NCBI GenBank assembly: GCA_003545515.1 | Contig: DPYD01000062.1 | Coordinates: 1 to 25,693, forward strand | Length of the DNA: 25,693 nt | DNA from: Candidatus Kaiserbacteria bacterium | GTDB lineage: Bacteria > Patescibacteriota > Minisyncoccia > Phycocordibacterales > UBA2100 | Direction: 5' to 3' | Shown here: positions 19,446 through 25,693 of the stretch, piece by piece | How the letters are laid out: the number at the start of each line of letters is the position of its first letter | Position numbering within the stretch: position 1 is the stretch's first letter | Notes under the pieces: generated by a model | Database searches by the model: none | What the model was told of the DNA's origin: nothing | The model's input: the letters and a program-made list of their open reading frames with translations, nothing else | Position numbers and translations under genes: made by a program

Positions 19446-21851
19446 ATGGGATGGTATAGAAAACTCTTTAGAAGATTATTTTCGTGGTTTGAGGTCGTGG
19501 CGATTGTTGGTATCGCCATTGCGCTTTTCGTGTTCGGTGTCGGCGTCATCTGGGCAACTCTCTCTCCGCTTCCTGCAATAGAAAACTTCGAAAGCCGTAG
19601 GGTCGCAGAGTCCACGAAAATATATGACCGAACGGGAAACATCATACTCTACGATGTGCATGGATCTATGCGCCGCACAGAGGTTCCCATTGAGAATATC
19701 TCGCGCTACATCAGAAATGCAACGGTTGCCATTGAGGATGATACGTTTTATCAGCACAACGGCTTCCGCCCGCTTTCATTCATCCGCGCCGTACTCGTTA
19801 ATCTCCACCTCCGCGGAGGGATCGCCGGGCAGGGTGGTTCTACGATCACGCAACAGGTCGTAAAAAACGCATTGCTCACAAAAGACAAGACGATAGTCCG
19901 AAAAGCAAAAGAGATAATTCTTGCCCTGCGACTTGAGCGAATCTATACGAAAGACGAGATACTCCAAACGTACCTCAATGAAGCGCCGTACGGAGGCACG
20001 CTCTACGGCGCCGAGGAAGCAAGTCGATATTTCTTCGGTGTATCCGCCGCCGACGTGACGTTGGCGCAGTCTGCATATCTGGCGGCTTTGCCGCAAGCGC
20101 CGACGCGCTACTCTCCATACGGCACGCGGCGTAGCGAACTTGATGACCGAAAGAATCTCGTGCTTCGGCGCATGTATGAGCTCGGATACATACGCGAAGA
20201 AGAATACCGAGCGGCGCGTGACGAAACTGTCGTGTTCCAAAGTAGAGAGGAGACAGGCATCAAGGCGGCGCACTTCGTGTTTTACGTTCGCGAATATCTT
20301 GAGGATACGTACGGTCCGGACGTGGTTACAAACGGCGGACTTCAGGTCATAACTACTCTCGATTATGATCTGCAGAAAAAGGCCGAGGAAATAGTTCGTG
20401 AGAGAGCTCTTGAGAATAAAACCAAGTTCAACGCTGAGAATGCGGGATTGGTGGCAATAGATCCGAAAACAGGGCAGATACTCGCCATGGTCGGCTCACG
20501 TGGATTTTTCGACCCGGACATAGACGGAATGGTGAACGTGACAGTCATGCCGCGCCAACCGGGCTCCGCATTCAAGCCTTTCGTCTATGCGACCGCATTC
20601 GAAAAAGGATACACGCCGGAAACGGTCGTCTTCGATCTCAAAACACAATTCACCGCGCACTGCGCGCCGAACGATCTTGAAACCCATGACGACTGCTATG
20701 CGCCGGGAAATTATGACAATGTGTTCCGCGGGCCGATGACCTTGCGCGATGCCTTGGCACAGTCGGTCAACGTTCCGGCGGTAAAGACCCTCTACCTCGC
20801 CGGCGTCGAGGCCTCCATAGGCCTTGCTCGAAGAGTTGGCATAACGACACTCGCTGACGCCGGCCGCTATGGTTTAACGCTCGTTCTTGGTGGAGGCGAA
20901 GTGTATCTTTTGGATATGACCGCCGCATATGCCACGTTCGCGAACGATGGCATAAAGAATCCTCCCGTCGCGATATTGCGCATTACAGATGACGTCAAAA
21001 AAACACTCGAGGAATACAAGGCCAAATCGGAACGAGTAACAGACGCGCAGGTGGCACGCTCTGTTTCAGACATTCTCTCCGATAATCGCGCAAGAATACC
21101 CGCCTTCGGAGAAACATCCGCGCTCTCCTTTTATGATCATGCTGTCGCCGTGAAGACAGGCACCACAAACGATTACCGTGATGCGTGGATAATAGGGTAT
21201 ACGCCGACACTCGCCGTCGGCGCTTGGGCCGGGAATAACGATAATACGCCTATGGAAAAGCGGGTCGCCGGATTTATCATCGCCCCCCTATGGCGTGAGT
21301 TTATGGATTACGCGTTTGAGAAATACCCGCCTGCGACATTTACGCCGCCCGCGCCCGAAAGCGACATCGCCGCGCTCCCACCCGTCCTCCGAGGCGAATG
21401 GAACTCTAACCCCTCCGAGGGTACGCATGAGATACTCTACTGGTTAGACAAAAACAACCCGCGAGGGGGGCGCGCCGCCAATCCGGCAAGCGACTTACAG
21501 TTCGCCAACTGGGAGTACCCGGTCGCCGTGTGGGCCGGAGAACGACCAATCTACGCGCTACCGGGTGGTCTTTCCCCCGGTGGCGGAAGTGATGACTTCG
21601 TTGTTCTTATGCCATTTCCGAATATATCGCTATCCGGTACAGCCGCAATTCCTGTGTCAGTCGCATATCCAGACAATACTGGAGTGTCGCGCGTATCGTA
21701 CTTTCTAAATGGGCAGGAGGTCGGTTCCTCGGTAACGCCACCTTTTTACCACTCGTTCTCTACCACCGCACGTGGCACAGTGACATTTCAGGTGATTTTC
21801 GAGACCGCCTCGGGACTCGTGGAACGCACGATACGTTTCACTATCCAGTAA
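19446..21851 (+). CDS. Class A penicillin-binding protein (transglycosylase-transpeptidase) with C-terminal Ig-like domain
   Basis: The 801-residue protein has an N-terminal membrane anchor (about residues 14-38). A GT51 glycosyltransferase domain follows: TVAIEDDTFYQHNGF (catalytic Glu, about 96) and GQGGSTITQQ. A penicillin-binding transpeptidase domain comes next, with SxxK (GSAFKPF, about 373), SxN (QSVN, about 439) and KTG (VKTGTTND, about 568). After this comes a linker and a ~95-residue beta-rich domain (FPNISLSGTAAIPVSVAYPDNTGVSRVSYFLNGQEVG...) resembling an Ig-like fold. It polymerises and cross-links peptidoglycan outside the membrane. ATG 19446 is preferred over TTG 19437. Confidence 0.94.
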   Translation: MGWYRKLFRRLFSWFEVVAIVGIAIALFVFGVGVIWATLSPLPAIENFESRRVAESTKIYDRTGNIILYDVHGSMRRTEVPIENISRYIRNATVAIEDDTFYQHNGFRPLSFIRAVLVNLHLRGGIAGQGGSTITQQVVKNALLTKDKTIVRKAKEIILALRLERIYTKDEILQTYLNEAPYGGTLYGAEEASRYFFGVSAADVTLAQSAYLAALPQAPTRYSPYGTRRSELDDRKNLVLRRMYELGYIREEEYRAARDETVVFQSREETGIKAAHFVFYVREYLEDTYGPDVVTNGGLQVITTLDYDLQKKAEEIVRERALENKTKFNAENAGLVAIDPKTGQILAMVGSRGFFDPDIDGMVNVTVMPRQPGSAFKPFVYATAFEKGYTPETVVFDLKTQFTAHCAPNDLETHDDCYAPGNYDNVFRGPMTLRDALAQSVNVPAVKTLYLAGVEASIGLARRVGITTLADAGRYGLTLVLGGGEVYLLDMTAAYATFANDGIKNPPVAILRITDDVKKTLEEYKAKSERVTDAQVARSVSDILSDNRARIPAFGETSALSFYDHAVAVKTGTTNDYRDAWIIGYTPTLAVGAWAGNNDNTPMEKRVAGFIIAPLWREFMDYAFEKYPPATFTPPAPESDIAALPPVLRGEWNSNPSEGTHEILYWLDKNNPRGGRAANPASDLQFANWEYPVAVWAGERPIYALPGGLSPGGGSDDFVVLMPFPNISLSGTAAIPVSVAYPDNTGVSRVSYFLNGQEVGSSVTPPFYHSFSTTARGTVTFQVIFETASGLVERTIRFTIQ

Positions 21852-21869
21852 ATCGTCTCTTTCGAGCTG

Positions 21870-21931
21870 CAGGGCGTTTGCCGATTTCTGGCTCCTCGGC
21901 TCCTGCCTGCGCCGACTTGTCTGGAGGCGGC
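21870..21931 (+). repeat. Dispersed hairpin repeat, copy C (partial)
   Basis: AGGGCGTTT is followed directly by GCCGATTTCTGGCTCCTCGG and then CTCCTGCCTGCGCCGAC. The first two blocks match copy A (732-813), where they are separated by about 50 nt. The last resembles the GC-rich block of copy B (8295 onward). The 12-bp hairpin itself is missing. It fills the gap between the convergent PBP and dnaN genes. Confidence 0.6.
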
Positions 21932-21934
21932 TGA

Positions 21935-23038
21935 TTATCTATTCAAAGGCATCACGAGGCACATGAACGAAGCATCTGACACGCCTCGAATAACGAGCGG
22001 TTTGCCCGCACCGGAAAAGGAGAGCGTCACGGAGTCGGATTTGATCGACGGCAAACAATCCGCAAGGTATCCTATGTGGAAATTTATATCTATATCTTCT
22101 CCGGAAATTGCAGCGTCAATGGAATCAGACATTTCGCCCACATCTGCGCTCTGTGCGATTGCTGTAAACACTTTTTTCTTTGGATAAATATGGAATCCCA
22201 CATGTTGGTCCGCCCCCGCGAACACACGGGCTTTTTTGAGTGTTTCAGAGAAATCGCTCTTAAGGGTCGTGACCTCAACCGCGAATGATTTCGGAATTAT
22301 CTCGGTGTAATTAGGAAATACACCATCAACAATGCGCGAAACATAACGGATGCCGTCAGCTACTATCGTCAATTGCGACTCATCAGCGCTTAAAGACACT
22401 TTCTCTGCGCTTGAGTGTTCAAGGATATGGACAATCTCCAGTGCGTGCTTAAGCGGTATGAGTAACTCGGTATTTTCCTCATCTCCATCCTTTCCCTCTT
22501 TAATAATTTTCTCAGCAAGGCGAAATGAGTCCGTAGCGACACACGTCAAGACGCCGTCTTTAACCGACACGTAGATACTTCCAAGCTCCGGGCGAATCAT
22601 CGACGGCGACGCCGCATAAGAGACCGACTGGAGGCCTTCAATTAAATGCTCGCGCGGCGCCACGAATGGTTTTTCTTTTTTATCACCCGGTAGCGTCGGA
22701 AATTCTTCATGCGAAACTGATTTAATAAGTGTCCTTGTCCCACGTGATTCAATAACTAAATTCCCTTCACCTAAAGAAAGAGTTACTTTATCTCCTCCTA
22801 TAGAGCGCAGTGTTTGTGAAAGAACACCGGAAGGGACAGCCACCAAACCTTTTTCTCCAATATCGCACGGTACACGAACCTCAATACCGGCCTCAAGGTT
22901 GGTAGCGCAAACCAACAACTCTTTATCAACCTTAAAAAGAATACAAGATAGAACTGGAAGTGTTTCCTTTTTCCCAGTTATACGTTCAGCTATCAGAACT
23001 GCTGTAAGTAACTTTTCTTTTATAACCAACATCTTCAT
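21935..23038 (-). CDS. dnaN: DNA polymerase III beta subunit (sliding clamp)
   Basis: The 367-residue protein has the three-domain clamp layout. It begins MKMLVIKEKLLTAVLIAERITGKKETLPVLSCILF, continues through FPTLPG, YAASPSMIRPELGSIYV and TDSFRLAEK, and ends LVIRGVSDASFMCLVMPLNR, close to the family MPxR terminus. Clamp dimers tether the replicative polymerase to DNA. It follows dnaA on the same strand across a 227-bp AT-rich gap, which is the likely origin. Confidence 0.97.
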   Translation of the reverse strand: MKMLVIKEKLLTAVLIAERITGKKETLPVLSCILFKVDKELLVCATNLEAGIEVRVPCDIGEKGLVAVPSGVLSQTLRSIGGDKVTLSLGEGNLVIESRGTRTLIKSVSHEEFPTLPGDKKEKPFVAPREHLIEGLQSVSYAASPSMIRPELGSIYVSVKDGVLTCVATDSFRLAEKIIKEGKDGDEENTELLIPLKHALEIVHILEHSSAEKVSLSADESQLTIVADGIRYVSRIVDGVFPNYTEIIPKSFAVEVTTLKSDFSETLKKARVFAGADQHVGFHIYPKKKVFTAIAQSADVGEMSDSIDAAISGEDIDINFHIGYLADCLPSIKSDSVTLSFSGAGKPLVIRGVSDASFMCLVMPLNR

Positions 23039-23265
23039 AAGTCTTTATTAATTAAATACTATTACTACTATTATGGGTGTTGAGAGTGTGAAGAAGTTTA
23101 AAATAGTTCGGTATGTAGCGGTATGTTGAGGGTGTCGGAATGTTTAGAACATTCGGATAAGTGGTGGTTGATATGTGAGTAGCATATGATAAATTTTTTT
23201 TAGAGAAAATTCTAAATTAGTTTTCCCAGCGCTCTTCCGGTATCAATCCACATGCTCTCAACATA
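23039..23265. other. Probable replication origin (oriC) between dnaA and dnaN
   Basis: Reading plus, 23056-23073 is TACTATTACTACTATTAT, a run of triplets that on the other strand reads as TAG/TAA trios like the DnaA-trio element. It is followed by GGG and then TGTTGAGAG (23078-23086). TGTTGAGGG recurs at 23124-23132 and TGTTGAGAG inverted at 23255-23263. An AT-rich tract lies beside the trios, and a DnaA-box-like CAATCCACA (7 of 9 to TTATCCACA) is at 23244-23252. Gene context (dnaA, dnaN, rpmH, rnpA, yidC) is the classical origin setting. The repeated 9-mers differ from the standard DnaA box, so their role is inferred. Confidence 0.7.
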
Positions 23266-24612
23266 TCATGCGCGAATGAGCGCGCGGACGTGATCGAGCT
23301 CTTGTTCAAGCGATGTGTTTGACTTGAGTTCCTCTTTAATTTTTTCGCATGAGTGAATTACTGTTGTGTGGTCACGGCCACCAAGCTTCTCTCCTATCGA
23401 TGGGTAAGAAACATTAAATTCTTCGCGAAGGACATACATGATAATTTGACGCGGCTTCACAACCTCTTTTTTCCGCGTCTTTTCGTATATGCTTTTCTCC
23501 GGGACATCATAGTATTGCGATATTCTCCTTACGACCTCATCAACGGAAACGCCGCGTGCAGGCCGAACATTGTGTTTTATCAAGGAGCGCACATCGAGTA
23601 GCGTTATCCCCTTTCCCTTGAGTTGAGATTTACACACGATCATGTTTAAAACACCCTCCAACTCGCGAATATTTCCCCTTACATTCTCAGCTATGAACTG
23701 GATGATTTCTTCGGGGATAGAGAATCCGTGGCTATCCAACTTCGCCTTGATTATGGCGACGCGTGACTCCACGTCTGTTTCAGGTATTTCCGCGACCATT
23801 CCTGCGGAAAATCGCCCCTTAAGGCGCTCTTCAAGACCCGGAAGAAGTGCGGGGTGTTTGTCGGAGGAAAACACGATCTGCCTATTATTATCATGCAGGG
23901 TGTTGAAGAGATGGAAAAGCTCCTCTTGAGTTTTTTCAGTATTAGCTATGAATTGCACGTCGTCCATAATAAGAACGTCGTGCTGGCGGTATTGATCCTT
24001 AAAACTGTTGGCACGACCGGCGCGTACAGCGTTCATATAATCAACCGCGAAACGCTCGCTCGTTACATAAAGCACTTTTTTATTTGCGTGCGTTTTTTTA
24101 AAATGGTTGCCTATCGCCTGGATGAGGTGTGTCTTTCCGTGTCCCGTTGCGCCATAAATGAAAAGAGGATTGTAAACCAGTCCTGGCCGCTCGAGAACCG
24201 CTTTTGCGGCGGCGTGCGCAAGCTGATTGAACGGTCCGACGATGAAGGTGTCAAACGTGTAGCGGGGGTTTAGATTATCGCGCTTGTCTATATAAAGCGA
24301 AGAAAGATCGAGCGCATGTTGTGGTTGTGCGGGTGCGCGGGTTTGTCTCGTACTCTCGCGGGCGGGAGAACGATGCACCACATACTCGACAGCACGAATA
24401 GCGGCGTCGAGAGAGCGTAGGGCTTTTAGAATCGTTTTACCGTGCTTTTCCATGAGCCACTCCTTCACGATTTTGGAAGGAACGGCCACTTGCACAACTC
24501 CGCCGTCACGGGACGAAATGTCGGTATTCCTAAACCATGTACGGAAGCTTGCTTCTGATGTATCGAGCTCGATTTGAACCAGGGCATTTTGCCAAAGTTC
24601 CCGATTGTTCAT
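23266..24612 (-). CDS. dnaA: Chromosomal replication initiator DnaA
   Basis: The 448-residue protein has domain I (LWQNALVQIELDTSEASFRTWF), a variable linker rich in Ala/Gln/Arg, and the AAA+ domain: FDTFIVGPFNQLAHAAA, Walker A GATGHGKTH (about residues 153-161), Walker B VLIMDDVQFI (about 213-222) and sensor region RLKGRFSAG. A C-terminal DNA-binding domain follows with the signature GGRDHTTVIHS (about 410). It melts the origin and recruits the helicase. Start ATG 24612 is chosen by alignment to domain I. ATG 24627 is also possible and lies closer to the TATAAT at 24644-24649. Confidence 0.97.
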   Translation of the reverse strand: MNNRELWQNALVQIELDTSEASFRTWFRNTDISSRDGGVVQVAVPSKIVKEWLMEKHGKTILKALRSLDAAIRAVEYVVHRSPARESTRQTRAPAQPQHALDLSSLYIDKRDNLNPRYTFDTFIVGPFNQLAHAAAKAVLERPGLVYNPLFIYGATGHGKTHLIQAIGNHFKKTHANKKVLYVTSERFAVDYMNAVRAGRANSFKDQYRQHDVLIMDDVQFIANTEKTQEELFHLFNTLHDNNRQIVFSSDKHPALLPGLEERLKGRFSAGMVAEIPETDVESRVAIIKAKLDSHGFSIPEEIIQFIAENVRGNIRELEGVLNMIVCKSQLKGKGITLLDVRSLIKHNVRPARGVSVDEVVRRISQYYDVPEKSIYEKTRKKEVVKPRQIIMYVLREEFNVSYPSIGEKLGGRDHTTVIHSCEKIKEELKSNTSLEQELDHVRALIRA

Positions 24613-24643
24613 GTGAGTAGTAGTCATGCGCGTTAGTTTGCAT

Positions 24644-24649
24644 ATTATA
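24644..24649 (-). promoter_or_regulatory. -10 box of dnaA
   Basis: A consensus TATAAT on the minus strand lies 16 nt before ATG 24627 and 31 nt before ATG 24612. No good -35 is visible. A DnaA-box-like TTTTCCACG (7 of 9) lies upstream at about 24707-24715 on the minus strand, and a 7-bp hairpin at 24682-24704, either of which could bear on autoregulation. Confidence 0.5.
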
Positions 24650-24829
24650 CGCGTAGAGAGACGGTGCGAAAGTGTTGGAGTACTGCTCTTCTTATGTGAG
24701 CAGTGCGTGGAAAACGTGGGGACAGCGAAGCAGGAAACACAAAGCCAGGAAGGGCAAATGAAACGCGCCTGCAAACACGGTATATACACGCTATTTACTA
24801 TTTATCGTTTTCAACTTACTATGGCGGAT

Positions 24830-24967
24830 ATGGTGAAGCGAACATATCAGCCCAAGAAACGCAAGCGCACGCGGACGCACGGCTTTATGAAACGTGCGGG
24901 GACACGCACCGGTCGCGCGCTTCTTACGCGCCGTCGCAGAAAAGGCCGCACGCGTCTATCTACATAG
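24830..24967 (+). CDS. rpmH: 50S ribosomal protein L34
   Basis: The 45-residue, very basic protein reads [19 protein letters not shown] and ends in [12 protein letters not shown], the standard L34 pattern and length. An alternative ATG at 24821 would add three residues (MAD). L34 lies in the 50S subunit. It begins the rpmH-rnpA-yidC cluster, divergent from dnaA, and the next gene starts 3 nt after its stop. Confidence 0.95.
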   Translation: MVKRTYQPKKRKRTRTHGFMKRAGTRTGRALLTRRRRKGRTRLST

Positions 24968-24969
24968 GA

Positions 24970-25299
24970 ATGCAAAGAGCCATCGGCATCACAAGTGCTG
25001 AATTTAGGCAACTTAGGCCTGTTCGACGTATCCAAGGCCGATTTTTCTCCTTACTTGTAGGGGCGCTTCCTTCGGAACACGTACGATGTGCATGTGTTGT
25101 TTCAAAAAAGGCAGAGGCACGCGCTGTTGCGCGCAATACCGTAAAGCGCCGCTGTCGCGAAGCTCTTCGCGGGCAATATCAAAATATCAAAAAGCCGATT
25201 ACGCTCGTTTTTCACGCTAAAGCATCCGCCTCAGGCGCATCATACGCAGAAATCGCAGAAGACGTGCGCTCGCTCATCATGCGCGCTACAATGCCCTGA
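24970..25299 (+). CDS. rnpA: Ribonuclease P protein component
   Basis: The 109-residue basic protein carries the RnpA signature ARAVARNTVKRRCREALR (RNxxKRxxRE) preceded by VRCACVVSKKAEAR, and an N-terminal FRQLRPVRRIQGRFFSLLV strand and helix that contacts pre-tRNA. It assists the RNase P RNA in maturing tRNA 5' ends. The start ATG 24970 has AGGA immediately before it, and the gene is 2 nt from rpmH. The RNA partner is not recognised in this window. Confidence 0.93.
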   Translation: MQRAIGITSAEFRQLRPVRRIQGRFFSLLVGALPSEHVRCACVVSKKAEARAVARNTVKRRCREALRGQYQNIKKPITLVFHAKASASGASYAEIAEDVRSLIMRATMP

Positions 25300-25301
25300 A
25301 C

Positions 25302-25693
25302 ATGATTTCTGTCATTTTCAACACGCTCGTGCACGACCCTTTGTACAACGGGCTTATTTTTTTGGTTGACGTCCTCCCCTCGCATGATGTCGGTATCGCC
25401 GTTGTTCTCTTGACCATTATTGTTCGCATTATAATCTTCCCTCTTTCGAAAAGCGCGGTGGAAACACAAAGGAAGATGAAAGACATCGCGCCTGACGTGG
25501 AGAAGCTTAAGGAGAAATATAAGGATAAGCGCGAAGAGCAGGGGCGTGCCATTCTCACGCTATATCGCGAGAAGGGGATACGCCCGCTGGCGAACCTCGG
25601 ACTTCTTTTTGCACAGCTCCCTATTCTTATAGGGTTGTATTGGGTTTTTGCCTGGGGAGGACTTCCCGATGTGGATCCGACCATTTTGTACTC
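25302..25693 (+). CDS. yidC: Membrane protein insertase YidC/Oxa1 family, 5' part
   Basis: The first 130 residues are present and the gene runs off the window. It begins MISVIFNTLVHDPLYNGLIF and continues with a membrane helix (IAVVLLTIIVRIIIFPLSKSAV), the cytoplasmic basic helical hairpin (ETQRKMKDIAPDVEKLKEKYKDKREEQGRAILTLYREKG), and another helix (LFAQLPILIGLYWVF), as in YidC/Oxa1. It has no large periplasmic domain, which is the Gram-positive-like short form. It inserts proteins into the membrane, alone or with SecYEG. It starts 2 nt after rnpA. Confidence 0.93.
   Translation, partial: MISVIFNTLVHDPLYNGLIFLVDVLPSHDVGIAVVLLTIIVRIIIFPLSKSAVETQRKMKDIAPDVEKLKEKYKDKREEQGRAILTLYREKGIRPLANLGLLFAQLPILIGLYWVFAWGGLPDVDPTILY

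Noticed and set aside
1..25693. Possible recoding of TGA as glycine, as in some CPR lineages
   Set aside because: Conserved genes such as dnaA, rnpA, ruvC and the PaaX-like gene end at TGA at the expected place.

Overview
This window looks like a chromosomal segment of a small-genome bacterium of the Candidate Phyla Radiation (Patescibacteria, Parcubacteria-like). That assignment is inference from gene content and style, not from a marker-gene tree. It rests on compact housekeeping genes with shortened YebC and HolA, a type IV pilus ATPase and pseudopilin, large Ig-domain surface proteins without recognisable homologues, a PaaX/Cas2-like regulator, tRNAs without encoded CCA, and promoters placed directly against start codons. 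TGA is used as a normal stop.

Layout. 1-1800: tRNA-Ser with an HNH endonuclease gene running into it, a hairpin repeat, a type IV pilin-like gene and a membrane protein. 1822-3591 (minus): a large Ig-domain surface protein. 3640-4351: a PaaX/Cas2-like regulator gene bracketed by two copies of a palindrome, one of 46 bp. 4403-4880: tRNA-Arg(GCG), rpsT and a divergent promoter pair. 4881-7739: ruvA, a MurE-like ligase and a lamin-tail-like exported protein. 7736-9756: a SPOUT methyltransferase, a DoxX-like protein, and tRNA-Lys followed after one base by a LAGLIDADG endonuclease. 9753-14311 (minus): a second Ig-domain surface protein, then holA and polA. 14312-16303: three hairpins, then pilB. 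16304-18333: ruvB set between two long non-coding stretches that look like structured RNA genes. 18334-21851: yebC, ruvC and a class A penicillin-binding protein. 21935-25693: dnaN and dnaA on the minus strand and rpmH, rnpA and yidC on the plus strand, the classical replication-origin neighbourhood. The likely oriC is the dnaN-dnaA gap.

How the genes fit together. Replication and repair functions dominate: dnaA, dnaN, holA, polA, ruvA, ruvB, ruvC. Cell wall synthesis is represented by the MurE-like ligase and the PBP, and surface or pilus functions by the pilin, pilB and the Ig and lamin-tail proteins. The most promising unexplained elements are: (i) non-coding stretches at 16421-16590 and 17707-18226 with long closing helices and, in two cases, matching minus-strand promoters; (ii) the palindrome-flanked PaaX/Cas2-like gene; (iii) two homing-endonuclease-type genes physically fused to tRNA genes; (iv) a dispersed hairpin repeat with compensatory stem changes; (v) a recurrent promoter architecture implying leaderless mRNAs.
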